Origin: Phenylobacterium sp. | Lineage (GTDB): Bacteria > Pseudomonadota > Alphaproteobacteria > Caulobacterales > Caulobacteraceae | Assembly (NCBI RefSeq): GCF_030693405.1 | Contig: NZ_JAUYAW010000011.1 | Span: forward strand, 1 to 64,000 | Direction: 5' to 3' | DNA: 64,000 bases | Shown: one piece after another, positions 21,472-30,942 of the stretch | How the letters are laid out: each line of letters begins with the position of its first letter | How positions within the stretch are numbered: the stretch's first letter is position 1 | The notes under the pieces: model-generated | Told to the model about the DNA's origin: nothing | The model's input: the letters and a program-made list of their open reading frames with translations, nothing else | The model's database searches: none | Program-made: the position numbers and the translations under genes

Positions 21472-22800
21472 CTACTTCGCTGGATCGACCAGGGCCTGGT
21501 AGACCAGGGTGCGCGTCGCCGTGCCCAGGTCCGAGCCTCCCGTGCCGCCAAACCGCTGGATCATGCCGACGAAGACCACATCATTGGTCGGATCGACCCA
21601 GAACCAGGTGCCGGCCGCCCCGCCCCAGCTCATGGTCCCCTCGCCCTCAAGACCGCCGGCCTTGCGCGGGTCCTTGATGACCATGAAGTCGAGGCCAAAG
21701 CCCACCGCCTCATTGAAGCGCAGGCCCACCGAACCGTTGGACGAGACCAGGGCCTTGGCGGGAATCATGTCGGTCCCCATCAGCTCCACGGTCGCGGGCG
21801 CGAGGATACGGGCCCCGTCCAGCACCCCGCCATTGGCGATCATCTGGGCGAAGCGGGCATAGTCGGTGGCGGTGGAAACGAGGCCGCCGCCGCCGGATTC
21901 GATGGCCGGGGGCCTGGTGAAGTCCTGGGCCGGCGCGCCGGCCAGCTCAAGGGCCTCGACCAGCTGGCCGCTCCTGGGGTCGCCCACATAGACCGCCGCC
22001 AGGCGGCTGGCCGTACCGGCCGGAACCTGGAAACCGGTGTCGGCCATCTTCAGCGGCGTGAAAATCCGCTCGGACATGAACTGGCCCAGGGTCTGGCCGC
22101 TGAGCTTCTCGACGATGCGGCCCTGGAGGTCGACGGCGATGGAATAGCTCCAGTCGGTTCCCGGCTGGAATTTCAGCGGGATGGCCGCGGTCTTCTCCAC
22201 CATCTCCTGAAGTGAACTCGATCCCAGGACGCGGGCCTGCTGGAACATGCGGTCGAACGCGTGCTCGTCCGACAGGCCATAGCCGAAGCCGGCGGTATGG
22301 CTCATCAGCTCGCGCATGGTCGGTTCGCGGGTCACAGGCTCAAGAATCGGCGCCCCGTCGGCATCGACCCCGGTCATCACCTTGAGATCCTTCAGTTCCG
22401 GCAGGTAGCGGCTGACCGGATCGTCCAGGCGCCAGCGGCCCTCCTCGAACAGGATCATCAGGGCGACGCCCGTGATCGGCTTGGTCATGGAGTAGATGCG
22501 GAAGATCGCGTCCTTCTCCATGGGCCGCCCGTCGGCCAGGCTGGCCTGGCCATAGGTGTTGAAGGCCACCACCCTGCCGTGGCGAGCCAGCAGGGTTGTC
22601 ATGCCGGCCACCCGGCCATCGCTCACCGCCTTGGCCATGGCCGCATCCAGCCGTTTCAGCCGCTCTGACGAGAAGCCGACCGACTCAGGGCTGGATGCGG
22701 GTGAAAGGGCCGCGGGCGCCCGCTGGGCCAGGACTGGCGCAGGCGCGAGTGCAAGGGCCACGGCGGCGGCCGCCGTGGCCAGATGATGACGTCCAAGCAT
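21472..22800 (-). CDS. Exported serine hydrolase of the beta-lactamase (class C / esterase) family
   Basis: 442 aa with a signal peptide ending near VLAQR. The catalytic SxxK is SMTK in [12 protein letters not shown], a YxN-like tyrosine lies in DWSYSIAVD, and [15 protein letters not shown] is typical of the family. Members include esterases, D-aminopeptidases and true AmpC enzymes. Because of the divergence from AmpC and the absence of an ampR neighbour, an esterase or peptidase is more likely than a resistance enzyme. The substrate cannot be read from the sequence. Confidence 0.85.
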   Translation of the reverse strand: MLGRHHLATAAAAVALALAPAPVLAQRAPAALSPASSPESVGFSSERLKRLDAAMAKAVSDGRVAGMTTLLARHGRVVAFNTYGQASLADGRPMEKDAIFRIYSMTKPITGVALMILFEEGRWRLDDPVSRYLPELKDLKVMTGVDADGAPILEPVTREPTMRELMSHTAGFGYGLSDEHAFDRMFQQARVLGSSSLQEMVEKTAAIPLKFQPGTDWSYSIAVDLQGRIVEKLSGQTLGQFMSERIFTPLKMADTGFQVPAGTASRLAAVYVGDPRSGQLVEALELAGAPAQDFTRPPAIESGGGGLVSTATDYARFAQMIANGGVLDGARILAPATVELMGTDMIPAKALVSSNGSVGLRFNEAVGFGLDFMVIKDPRKAGGLEGEGTMSWGGAAGTWFWVDPTNDVVFVGMIQRFGGTGGSDLGTATRTLVYQALVDPAK

Positions 22801-22883
22801 GTGATGGCTCTCCCCAAGCGTTCGGCGCAGAACCTAGCGGAGAACGCTCCTCCGGCAATGGCCAAGCTGGCCAGGGCCGCAGC

Positions 22884-25133
22884 CTATTTGGGTTTGAACC
22901 GCTTGCTGGTCGGGAAGCCCTTGGGCGCCAGCTTGCCCGCCCCGGCGCGGCGGCCCAGCCAGTCGCGCCACTCGCCCCAGACCCGCGTGCGGCCGGCCGG
23001 ATCGATCCAGGTGGCGCCGGTTTCGGCTGTGAACACCGCGGCGTCGCGCAGTCCCCCCTCGCGGTAGGCCTGCAGCTTGACCCCCTTGCCCCGGGGCATC
23101 TCCGGCAGTTCGGCCACGGGGAAGATCAGGATCTTTCCGTTGTCGCCAATGACGGCCATATGGTCGCCGTTCACGGCCAGGGTGGGAACCGCGCCGCGCT
23201 TGTCCACGGTCAGCACCTGCTTGCCGGCCCGGCGGGCCGAGACCGCATCGTCCTCATTAAGGATGAAGCCGTAGCCGGCCTTGGAGGCCAGCACCCGGCG
23301 CACGCCGGGCTTATGCGCAAACACATCGATGATATCGACCTGGTCTTCCAGGTCGATCATCAGGCGCAAGGGCTCCCCATGGCCCCGGGCCGAGGGCAGC
23401 TTGTCACAGCCGATGGTGAAGAACCGTCCGTCCGAGGCCAGGATCAGCAGCTTGTCGGTGGTCTCGGCCGGGACAATGAAGCCCAGCTTGTCGCCCTCCT
23501 TGAATTTCAGTTCGGAGGGGTCGTCCACCTTGCCCTTGGCCGCCCGGATCCAGCCGCGCTCCGACAGGATGACGGTGATCGGCTCGCGGGGAATCATCGC
23601 CTCCATGGCCGCCTCGGCGTCCACATCAGGGGCGTCTGCGAAGATGGAGCGGCGGGCGCCCAGCTTGGTCTCCTGACCGAGCACCTTTTTGACCTCCTTG
23701 AGGCCCACCCCCACCAGCTTCCACTGGCGCGGTTCGGATTCCAGCAGCTTCAGCAGGCCGTCACGTTCTTCCGACAGCTCGCCATGCTCACGGCGGATCT
23801 CCATCTCCTCCAGCCGGGCCAGTTGCCGCAGGCGGGTATTGAGGATGGCGTCGGCCTGCAGCTCGGAGAGCGTGAAGGTCTCGATCAGCTTGGCCTTGGG
23901 CTCGTTCTCGTGCCGAACGATGCGGATCACCTCGTCCAGATTGAGGTAGGCGATCAGCAGGCCATCAAGAATGTGCAGCCGGGCCTCGATCTTGCCCAGA
24001 CGGTGCCGTGCCCGACGCACCAGGACCTCGCGCCGATGATCGAGGAAGGCGCGCAGGGCCTCTTTCAGGCTCATCACCCGCGGCGTGCCCCGGGCGTCCA
24101 GCACGTTGAGGTTCACTGGAAACCGGGTCTCGAGGTCAGAGAGCTTGAACAGGCTCTCCATCAGGACCTCGGGCTCGATATTGCGGCTCTTGGGCTCCAG
24201 GATGAGGCGGACGTCCTCGGCCGATTCATCGCGCACATCGCCGAGCAGGGGCGCGCGCTTGTTCTCGATCAGATTGGCCAGTTGCTCGACCAGATCGGCC
24301 TTCTTCACCTGATAGGGGATCTCGGTGATGACGATCTGATAGGTCCCGCGGCCGGTGTCCTCCCGCGTCCAGGTGGCCCGCGTGCGGATGCCGCCCCGGC
24401 CGGTCTCATAGGTCTCGACCATCGAGGCGTGGGGCTCGACGATGACCCCGCCGGTGGGGAAGTCCGGCCCCTTCACATGGACCATCAGGTCGGCGGTGCT
24501 CACGTCTGGGGCGTCCAGCATCAGCAGACAGGCGTCGATCAGCTCGCCGGCGTTGTGCGGCGGGATCGAGGTGGCCATGCCCACGGCGATGCCGCTGGAA
24601 CCATTGGCCAGGAGGTTGGGGAAGCCGGCCGGCAGGACCACCGGCTCTTCGTCCTCGCCGTCATAGGTCGACCGGAAATCGACGGCGTCCTCATCGATCC
24701 CGTCCAGCAGGAGTTGGGCGGCCTCGGTGAGCTTGCACTCGGTGTAGCGCATGGCCGCGGCGTTATCGCCGTCGATATTGCCGAAGTTTCCCTGGCCATT
24801 GATCAGCGGGTAGCGCTGGGAGAAGTCCTGGGCCAGTCGGACCAGGGCCTCATAGACCGCCGAGTCCCCGTGCGGGTGGTACTTACCGATCACGTCGCCA
24901 ACCACCCGGGCCGACTTCTTGGCCGAGGAGTTCGGATCCAGGCGCAGCTGGCGCATGGCGAACAGCAGGCGCCGATGAACGGGCTTCAGGCCATCGCGCA
25001 CATCGGGCAGGGCGCGGCCGGTGATGGTCGACAGCGCATAGGCCAGGTAGCGCCGCGACAGGGCCTCGGTCAGCGGCTCATTGATGATGCGGTCGCCGTC
25101 GTCGTCGGACGGCGGAGGAACGTGCTTGCTCAT
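22884..25133 (-). CDS. parC: DNA topoisomerase IV subunit A
   Basis: A 749-aa decatenase subunit needed for chromosome segregation. The breakage-reunion domain has [11 protein letters not shown], the quinolone-target loop [10 protein letters not shown] (S91 and E95 in the positions where Ser/Glu are found in sensitive enzymes) and the active-site Tyr130 in [11 protein letters not shown]. The C-terminal beta-pinwheel is short, as in ParC rather than GyrA, and lacks a GyrA box. It is last in the minus-strand run that starts with pyrE. Confidence 0.94.
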   Translation of the reverse strand: MSKHVPPPSDDDGDRIINEPLTEALSRRYLAYALSTITGRALPDVRDGLKPVHRRLLFAMRQLRLDPNSSAKKSARVVGDVIGKYHPHGDSAVYEALVRLAQDFSQRYPLINGQGNFGNIDGDNAAAMRYTECKLTEAAQLLLDGIDEDAVDFRSTYDGEDEEPVVLPAGFPNLLANGSSGIAVGMATSIPPHNAGELIDACLLMLDAPDVSTADLMVHVKGPDFPTGGVIVEPHASMVETYETGRGGIRTRATWTREDTGRGTYQIVITEIPYQVKKADLVEQLANLIENKRAPLLGDVRDESAEDVRLILEPKSRNIEPEVLMESLFKLSDLETRFPVNLNVLDARGTPRVMSLKEALRAFLDHRREVLVRRARHRLGKIEARLHILDGLLIAYLNLDEVIRIVRHENEPKAKLIETFTLSELQADAILNTRLRQLARLEEMEIRREHGELSEERDGLLKLLESEPRQWKLVGVGLKEVKKVLGQETKLGARRSIFADAPDVDAEAAMEAMIPREPITVILSERGWIRAAKGKVDDPSELKFKEGDKLGFIVPAETTDKLLILASDGRFFTIGCDKLPSARGHGEPLRLMIDLEDQVDIIDVFAHKPGVRRVLASKAGYGFILNEDDAVSARRAGKQVLTVDKRGAVPTLAVNGDHMAVIGDNGKILIFPVAELPEMPRGKGVKLQAYREGGLRDAAVFTAETGATWIDPAGRTRVWGEWRDWLGRRAGAGKLAPKGFPTSKRFKPK

Positions 25134-25176
25134 TGATTCTCCGTCGGCGCGATTCTAGCGCGCCGCGCCCTCGCCG

Positions 25177-25908
25177 TCACAGTCGGTTCGCATCCGACAG
25201 CCGGTCGATCATCCAGACCCGGGCCGGCGGCAGCGGCCGGTTCAGGGGATTGAAGACGAAGGCCTCCAGAAAGTGGCCGGTCAGATCAAGGCCTGAGCCG
25301 ATATCGCCGGCCTCCAGCCCCCATTGCGCTGACAGCATGAAAGGCGGCAGACGCAGCAGCTTGTCCTTATAGGGCTCCCCAGCCTGAGCGCTCACCGCTC
25401 GCCCCGTGCGGGGGCTGACATAGATCAGGTCGTCCATGGAGCCGGTGGCGGCGCATTTGGACAGGTCGAGGCCAAAGCCCAGATCCTGAAGCAGACCCGC
25501 CTCGAACCGCACGAACACCGCCGGCCAGATGTCGGGAGCGGCCAGGGCCGAAATCAACGCCTCCAGGGCCAGGTAGGCGCCGTGATGGGGCTCGCGCTCA
25601 GGCAGGGCGCCTGCGGCCACGGCGGCGGCGGCCGAGAGGCCGTGCAAGGCCAGCGGATCGTCGAACAGGGCGCCAGGCCCCTCCCCCATGGGCTCCAAGG
25701 TCACAGCGCCCAGTTGCTCGGCCACCCGCGCCCGGAACCTCACCCGCACCTGGGCACCAGGCTGCAGGAAGGGCTTCAGGCGTCGCGAGGCCCCGCCCGC
25801 CACATGGGCGGCGTAGCGGCCGTGCTCAGAGGTCAGCAGATCGACAATGGCCCCGGTCTCCCCATGAGACCGGGCCGAGAGCACGAAGGCGTCGTCTTCG
25901 AACTCCAT
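25177..25908 (-). CDS. recO: DNA repair protein RecO
   Basis: A 243-aa RecFOR component that loads RecA on SSB-coated DNA. An N-terminal OB fold (DDAFVLSARSHGETGAIVDL) is followed by a helical domain. The single CAATG-type segment where zinc cysteines can sit (LSKCAATGSMDDL) keeps only one cysteine, so a four-Cys zinc finger is not evident. Its ATG shares one base with the era stop (TGATG), indicating coupling. Confidence 0.92.
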   Translation of the reverse strand: MEFEDDAFVLSARSHGETGAIVDLLTSEHGRYAAHVAGGASRRLKPFLQPGAQVRVRFRARVAEQLGAVTLEPMGEGPGALFDDPLALHGLSAAAAVAAGALPEREPHHGAYLALEALISALAAPDIWPAVFVRFEAGLLQDLGFGLDLSKCAATGSMDDLIYVSPRTGRAVSAQAGEPYKDKLLRLPPFMLSAQWGLEAGDIGSGLDLTGHFLEAFVFNPLNRPLPPARVWMIDRLSDANRL

Positions 25909-26840
25909 CAGACGTCGAAATCGAGGCCCACGTCGCCGTAGAACTCGCGCTTGTCGGCCCAGGTCTCATCGACCTTTACGTGCAGGAAGAGGTGCACCTG
26001 ACGATCGAACAGCTCGGTCAGCTCCTCCCGCGACTTCTGGCCGATCCACTTCAGGGTCTGACCGTTCTTGCCCAGGACGATCGGCCGCTGGCTGTCGCGC
26101 TGCACATAGATGGTCTGCTCGATCCGCACCGAGCCGTCGCGGCGTTCTTCGAAGGCCGTGGTGTCCACCGCCGCCGCATAGGGCAGTTCCTCATGGACCC
26201 GCAGATAGAGCTTCTCCCGGGTGATCTCGGCGGCCAGCAGGCGGGCCGGCAGATCAGCCGTCTGCTCGGCCGGATAGAGCCAGGGCCCCTCCGGGACCAG
26301 CTCGGCCATCCGACGCTTGAGGTCGTCCACGCCTGAGCCGTCGGCGGCCGAGATCATGAACACCTCGGAATAGACGCCGGTGTCGAACAGGCGCTGGGAC
26401 AGGGCCAGCAGACGCTCGCGCTTGACCCCGTCGATCTTGTTCAGAGCCAGGATCGCCTTGCGGCCAGAAATCTTCAGGCCCTCGATGATGGTCTGGACGT
26501 CGATCACCGCCCGCTTGTCCGCAGGACTGCCTTCGGCCACGCCAACGGCGAGCTCGGCCTGGACATCGATCAGATGGACGACCGCGTCAGCCTCCTCGGC
26601 CCCACCCCAGGCCGACCGGATCATGGCCCGGTCGAGGCGGCGGCGCGGCGCGAAGATGCCGGGCGTATCGACGAGGACGATCTGGCTCTCGCCCTCGATG
26701 GCGACCCCGCGCACGGGGAAGCGGGTGGTCTGGACCTTCTGGGTGACGATGGAGACCTTGGCCCCCACCAGACGGTTGGTGAGGGTGGACTTGCCCGCAT
26801 TGGGCGCTCCGATGATGGCGACGAAGCCGGCGCGGGTCAT
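25908..26840 (-). CDS. era: GTPase Era
   Basis: A 310-aa ribosome-associated GTPase that binds the 3' end of 16S rRNA during 30S assembly. It has G1 [10 protein letters not shown]3 DTPGIF and G4 ALNKIDG, and a C-terminal KH domain with [23 protein letters not shown] overlaps the rnc stop as ATGA, the common rnc-era pairing. Confidence 0.96.
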   Translation of the reverse strand: MTRAGFVAIIGAPNAGKSTLTNRLVGAKVSIVTQKVQTTRFPVRGVAIEGESQIVLVDTPGIFAPRRRLDRAMIRSAWGGAEEADAVVHLIDVQAELAVGVAEGSPADKRAVIDVQTIIEGLKISGRKAILALNKIDGVKRERLLALSQRLFDTGVYSEVFMISAADGSGVDDLKRRMAELVPEGPWLYPAEQTADLPARLLAAEITREKLYLRVHEELPYAAAVDTTAFEERRDGSVRIEQTIYVQRDSQRPIVLGKNGQTLKWIGQKSREELTELFDRQVHLFLHVKVDETWADKREFYGDVGLDFDV

Positions 26841-27535
26841 TGTGGTCCTTCGTGTTTCAACAGCATGGCCAGGGCGGCGGCCTTCTCGGCCTCCTGTTTG
26901 GAACGCCCCTGGGCGGCTTCGGGATCATAGCCCTGGACCCGCACCTCGACGGTGAAGGCGGGCGCGTGGTCGGGGCCCTCACGGGCGACCATGCCATAGG
27001 TCGGCAGAGGCAGGCCCTGGCCCTGGGCCCATTCCTGGAGCTGGGTCTTCGGATCCTTGCCCCGGGGCGCGTTGAGACCCGCAAAGGCCTCGGCCCAAAA
27101 CCGCAGAAAAAAGGTCCGGGCGGTCTCAAAACCTCCGTCGACATAGAGCGCGCCGATCAGCGCCTCGCAGGCGTCCCCCAGCACGGTGTCTGAGTCCCGC
27201 GCCCCGATCTTGGTGGCGCTGGCCGAGAGCCGCAGGGCGTCCCCCAGACCGATGTCCCGGGCCACCGTGGCGCAGGCCTGGTAGTTTACCAGATTGGCCA
27301 GCCGCCGGCTCAGCTCCCCCTCCCGGGCCTCGGCGTCGAGCCCCATCAGGCGCTCGGCGGCCAGCAGGTTCAGCACCCGATCGCCCAGGAACTCAAGACG
27401 CTCATAGTGGCGCACCTTGGTCGCGCCCTCGCCAACGCTGGCGTGGGTGAGCGCCCGCTCCAGAAGGTCGCGATCCGAAAACTGGTGTCCGATCCTCGCC
27501 TCGAGCTGAGCGACCGCCGCAGCACGCCGGTTCAT
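26837..27535 (-). CDS. rnc: Ribonuclease III
   Basis: A 232-aa double-strand-specific RNase that processes rRNA precursors and regulatory duplexes. The signature is [18 protein letters not shown], followed by the acidic catalytic region ending [16 protein letters not shown] dsRNA-binding domain covers about 155-228 ([11 protein letters not shown] onward). It lies 10 nt after lepB and overlaps era by 4 nt. Confidence 0.96.
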   Translation of the reverse strand: MNRRAAAVAQLEARIGHQFSDRDLLERALTHASVGEGATKVRHYERLEFLGDRVLNLLAAERLMGLDAEAREGELSRRLANLVNYQACATVARDIGLGDALRLSASATKIGARDSDTVLGDACEALIGALYVDGGFETARTFFLRFWAEAFAGLNAPRGKDPKTQLQEWAQGQGLPLPTYGMVAREGPDHAPAFTVEVRVQGYDPEAAQGRSKQEAEKAAALAMLLKHEGPQ

Positions 27536-27545
27536 GGGCGAAGGA

Positions 27546-28325
27546 TCACTGGAGGATGTTGAAGAACCGACCGGGCCGGGCTTCGGTGACCCAGGTCCAG
27601 GGCTTGAACAGGGACGCCCCGCGCTCCCACGACAGCAGGATCACCTGCGCCTTGCCCACCAGATGGTCGGCCGGCACATAGCCTACGCCGATCTCCATCG
27701 GCGCGCGGCTGTCGAGGGAGTTGTCCCGGTGATCGCCCATGAAGAAGTAATGCCCCTCGGGCACCAGGAATGGGCCCTTGTTGTCCATCTCGCCGTCGGG
27801 GCCGAGGTCGTAGGTCACATAGGTGCGGCCGTCGGGCAGGGTCTCGCGATAACGCATGACCTCGCGGGTGAAGCCGTATCCCGTGTCGATAATCCCCGGC
27901 GACATGGCTTCGCGCGGAACCGGCTCACCGTTGAGGATGATCTGGCCGCCGCGGATCTCGATCCGGTCGCCGGGCATGCCGATCAGCCGCTTGATGTAGT
28001 CTGTGCGACCATCACGGGGCAGTTTGAACACCACGATATCCCCGCGCGACGGGTCACGCGCCATCAGCCGTCCCTCGAACAGCGGCGGGCTGAACGGGAT
28101 GGAGTGGCGGGAATAGCCGTAGGAGTACTTGGAGACGATGATGTAGTCGCCTTCCAGCAGGTTCGGTTCCATCGAGGCCGACGGAATGGTGAAGGGCTGG
28201 AAGAACAGCACCCGCAGGACCAGGGCGATCAGAAGGGCGTAGACGACCGTTTTCACGATCTCGACGATCTCCTGGATGGCGTCAGGCTTCTCCGAAGCCG
28301 GCGCGCTCTGCACGTTCTCGCTCAT
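27546..28325 (-). CDS. lepB: Signal peptidase I
   Basis: A 259-aa inner-membrane protease that removes signal peptides from Sec and Tat substrates. ATG 28325 gives MSENVQSAP; open sequence further upstream is not needed. One membrane span lies at about 22-42. The catalytic dyad is S51 (SASMEPNL) and K112 ([12 protein letters not shown]). The C-terminal box is [14 protein letters not shown]. The grouping with rnc, era and recO is standard. Confidence 0.96.
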   Translation of the reverse strand: MSENVQSAPASEKPDAIQEIVEIVKTVVYALLIALVLRVLFFQPFTIPSASMEPNLLEGDYIIVSKYSYGYSRHSIPFSPPLFEGRLMARDPSRGDIVVFKLPRDGRTDYIKRLIGMPGDRIEIRGGQIILNGEPVPREAMSPGIIDTGYGFTREVMRYRETLPDGRTYVTYDLGPDGEMDNKGPFLVPEGHYFFMGDHRDNSLDSRAPMEIGVGYVPADHLVGKAQVILLSWERGASLFKPWTWVTEARPGRFFNILQ

Positions 28326-28446
28326 GCGGTGTCCTTGGGGCGCGAAAAGAGCGCGCGGAATGGGATTAGCTATCGCCTGGACCGTCCCGTAGCAAGCCAA
28401 GCCCCCCAGAAGCGGCCCGAATGGCCCATTCCCCCGCGTCCTGATG

Positions 28447-28845
28447 CTATTCGGGCACGGCCTCGATGATCACAAAGGCCTGAGCGTAGGGGTGGTCGTC
28501 GGTGAGCGTCACATGCACGACGGCCCGATGACCGGCCGGCGTGATCTCCTGCAGCCGCTTCAGGGCGCCATTGGTGAGCGCCATGGTGGGGGCGCCTGAC
28601 GGCATGTTGGCCACCCCCATATCGCGCCAGAAGACGCCGCGGCGGAAACCGGTGCCTAGGGCCTTGGAGCAGGCCTCCTTGGCGGCGAACCGCTTGGCGT
28701 AGCTGGCGGCCTTGTCGGGCTTGCGTTCTGAGCGACGACGCTCGGTCTCTGTGAAGATGCGGTTCGTGAACCGCTCGCCGAACCGCTCCAGGGTCTTTTC
28801 GACGCGCCGGATGTCGGCGAGGTCGGAGCCAAGGCCGATGATCAC
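28447..28845 (-). CDS. acpS: Holo-[acyl-carrier-protein] synthase
   Basis: 132 aa. It transfers 4'-phosphopantetheine from CoA to acyl carrier protein. Motifs are [15 protein letters not shown] (Mg-binding Asp) and [16 protein letters not shown]. The start is GTG overlapping the pdxJ stop as GTGA. A 121-nt spacer separates it from lepB. Confidence 0.95.
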   Translation of the reverse strand: MIIGLGSDLADIRRVEKTLERFGERFTNRIFTETERRRSERKPDKAASYAKRFAAKEACSKALGTGFRRGVFWRDMGVANMPSGAPTMALTNGALKRLQEITPAGHRAVVHVTLTDDHPYAQAFVIIEAVPE

Positions 28846-29600
28846 GCCGCCTTCTCCCCGCGAACCTGATCCATCAGGGCCCGCATCTGGCCGATCGCCG
28901 CCGGCAGGCCGATGAAGATGGCCTCGCCGATCAGGAAGTGGCCGATATTCAGCTCCACCACCTGCGGAATGGCCGCGATCGGCTTGACGGTCTCGAAGTC
29001 GATACCGTGGCCGGCGTGAACCTCAAGCCCGATGCGCCCAGCCTCAGCGGCGGCGGCGCTCAGTCGCGCGAGATGTTCGGCGGCGCGGGGGTCGCCGTCG
29101 CGCACGGCGTCGCAATAGGCGCCGGTATGCAGTTCCACCACCTGGGCGCCCATGGCCTTGGCTGCAGCCACCTGGTCCAGGTCTGAGTCAATGAAGCAGG
29201 AGACGCGGATGCCGGCCGCCGCCAGCCGGCCGGCGACGGGTGCGACATTGTTGTGGCCCTTGATCAGGTCCAGACCGCCCTCGGTGGTCACCTCTTCCCG
29301 GCGCTCAGGCACCAGGCAGGCCGCATGCGGCAGGTGACGCAGGGCGATGGCCTCCATCTCGGCCGTCACCGCCATCTCGAAGTTCAGGGGCCGACCCCGG
29401 CGCTTGAGGATGACGGCCAGCGCGTCGATGTCGGCGTCGGAAATGTGCCGGCGGTCCTCGCGCAGGTGGGCGGTGATGCCGTCGGCGCCGGCCATGAGAG
29501 CGAGTTCGGCAGCCCGCACCGGGTCCGGATAGGCCGCGCCCCGGGCGTTCCGGATGGTCGCCACATGGTCGATATTGACCCCCAGACGCAGGAAACTCAT
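28842..29600 (-). CDS. pdxJ: Pyridoxine 5'-phosphate synthase
   Basis: A 252-aa TIM barrel that condenses 1-deoxyxylulose 5-phosphate and aminoacetone phosphate in vitamin B6 synthesis. Landmarks are [16 protein letters not shown] at the start, [16 protein letters not shown] and [13 protein letters not shown]. The ATG overlaps the pyrE stop as ATGA. Confidence 0.96.
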   Translation of the reverse strand: MSFLRLGVNIDHVATIRNARGAAYPDPVRAAELALMAGADGITAHLREDRRHISDADIDALAVILKRRGRPLNFEMAVTAEMEAIALRHLPHAACLVPERREEVTTEGGLDLIKGHNNVAPVAGRLAAAGIRVSCFIDSDLDQVAAAKAMGAQVVELHTGAYCDAVRDGDPRAAEHLARLSAAAAEAGRIGLEVHAGHGIDFETVKPIAAIPQVVELNIGHFLIGEAIFIGLPAAIGQMRALMDQVRGEKAA

Positions 29601-30181
29601 CGGTTCAGCCTCTTGGAGCCGGGTTCTTCAGCCGGCAGGGCGGCCAGTTCCGGGGGAATTTCGTCAGGCGCGTAGGAGGGGAAGTCCACCGTGGCCAGCG
29701 CCACCAGCGGCCAGCCGACATTGGCCCGGCCGCCGGAGCGGTCGACGATACAGGCGCAGCACAGGACCTGGCCGCCCGCCGCCTCGATCGGCTCAACGGC
29801 CTCGCGGAACGAGCCGCCTGTGGTGATCACGTCCTCGACCACCACCACCTTGGCGCCTGGCGCGATCTTGAAGGCCCGGCGCAGCTGGAAGCGGCCGTCC
29901 TCACGTTCCACATAGATGGAGGGAACGCCCAGGGCGCGAGCGACCTCATACCCAGGGATGATGGCGCCTACCGCAGGGGCGACAATCACGTCGGGTTTGC
30001 CGAATTGCGCGACAATCTGATCAGCCAGGGCGCGGCACAGGCGTTCTGTGCGATCGGCGTACTGGAATACGAGGTTCTTCTGGAGGAAGATGGGGCTGTG
30101 GCGGCCTGAGGCCAGGACGAAGTGGCCCTCTCGCAGGGCGCCAGCGCCGCGGAATTCCTCAAGGACGTCGTCAGTGGTCAT
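29597..30181 (-). CDS. pyrE: Orotate phosphoribosyltransferase
   Basis: 194 aa. It forms orotidine 5'-phosphate from orotate and PRPP in pyrimidine synthesis. ATG 30181 is chosen because AGGAGG lies about 8 nt upstream, and the protein begins [20 protein letters not shown]. The PRPP-binding motif is [13 protein letters not shown]. It is first in the run pyrE-pdxJ-acpS-lepB-rnc-era-recO-parC, so the promoter should lie in 30182-30277. Confidence 0.95.
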   Translation of the reverse strand: MTTDDVLEEFRGAGALREGHFVLASGRHSPIFLQKNLVFQYADRTERLCRALADQIVAQFGKPDVIVAPAVGAIIPGYEVARALGVPSIYVEREDGRFQLRRAFKIAPGAKVVVVEDVITTGGSFREAVEPIEAAGGQVLCCACIVDRSGGRANVGWPLVALATVDFPSYAPDEIPPELAALPAEEPGSKRLNR

Positions 30182-30277
30182 TTGGCCGCCTCCTTGGGGC
30201 GAATTATCTGAGGCCGAACTGGATGTCACCTCCGCCCGCCAATATGGGATTGGAGATTCGCAGGAGCCGAGCGCCCC

Positions 30278-30823
30278 ATGCCTGGGATTATCACGACCGA
30301 GCGCCTGACGCTGCGCCCCGCCCAGGCCAGCGACCTTGAGGCCATGCACGAGATCCTGTCCTCGGCCCACGCCATGGCCTTCTGGTCCACCCTGCCCCAC
30401 GAGACCCTGGCCGAGACCCGCCTCTGGCTGGACGGCATGATGGCCACCCGCAACGACGACTTCATTGTGGTGACCAAGGCCGGCGAGGTGGTGGGCAAGG
30501 TGGGCTTCTGGGCCGATCCGGAGATCGGCTACATCCTGCACCCCAAGGCCCAGGGCCAGGGCTACGCCCATGAGGCGGTCTCCGCCGTGATCGACCGGGC
30601 CTTCAAAGACAGGGGCCTCAACGAGGCCACCGCCGACGTCGATCCCAACAACACCAGTTCCCGGCGGCTACTGGAGCGGCTGGGCTTCGTGGTGGTGGGC
30701 AGCGCCAAGAAGACCTACCTGCTCGGCCACACCTGGGCCGACAGCCTCTATCTGCGCTGTACGCTGGAGACCTTCCCGGGGGCCAAGACCCCCTGGACCT
30801 GGAAGGCGCCTCAGCTGGCCTGA
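30278..30823 (+). CDS. GNAT family N-acetyltransferase (RimJ/RimL type)
   Basis: 181 aa. It has the Acetyltransf_3 pattern: [20 protein letters not shown] at the start, a [17 protein letters not shown] acetyl-CoA loop and [13 protein letters not shown] near the end. AGGAG lies about 12 nt before ATG. It is divergent from pyrE. Proteins of this group acetylate ribosomal-protein N-termini, small molecules or antibiotics; the substrate is not evident. Confidence 0.85.
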   Translation: MPGIITTERLTLRPAQASDLEAMHEILSSAHAMAFWSTLPHETLAETRLWLDGMMATRNDDFIVVTKAGEVVGKVGFWADPEIGYILHPKAQGQGYAHEAVSAVIDRAFKDRGLNEATADVDPNNTSSRRLLERLGFVVVGSAKKTYLLGHTWADSLYLRCTLETFPGAKTPWTWKAPQLA

Positions 30824-30862
30824 GACGGGCCAGGCCACATCCCCAGACAAGTTGCGACCAGT

Positions 30863-30892
30863 TTGCAACTAACGGCCCGCCAAGGCTAAGGT
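30863..30892 (+). promoter_or_regulatory. Candidate promoter for the acylase gene
   Basis: TTGCAA at 30863-30868, a 16-nt gap and GCTAAG at 30885-30890 resemble the Caulobacter housekeeping promoter (TTGaC and GCTAnA elements), 53 nt before the chosen ATG. A GTTGC/GCAAC inverted repeat overlaps the -35 element. This is by-eye matching only. Confidence 0.35.
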
Positions 30893-30942
30893 TGGGTCAG
30901 AGGCGTGATCGACGCCCGGTTCGACACTCGAGGAAACGGCCC

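Noticed and set aside
21472-22800. Calling the serine hydrolase an AmpC beta-lactamase
   Set aside because: The SxxK fold is shared by esterases and peptidases, and neither an AmpC-specific KTG context nor an ampR neighbour is evident.
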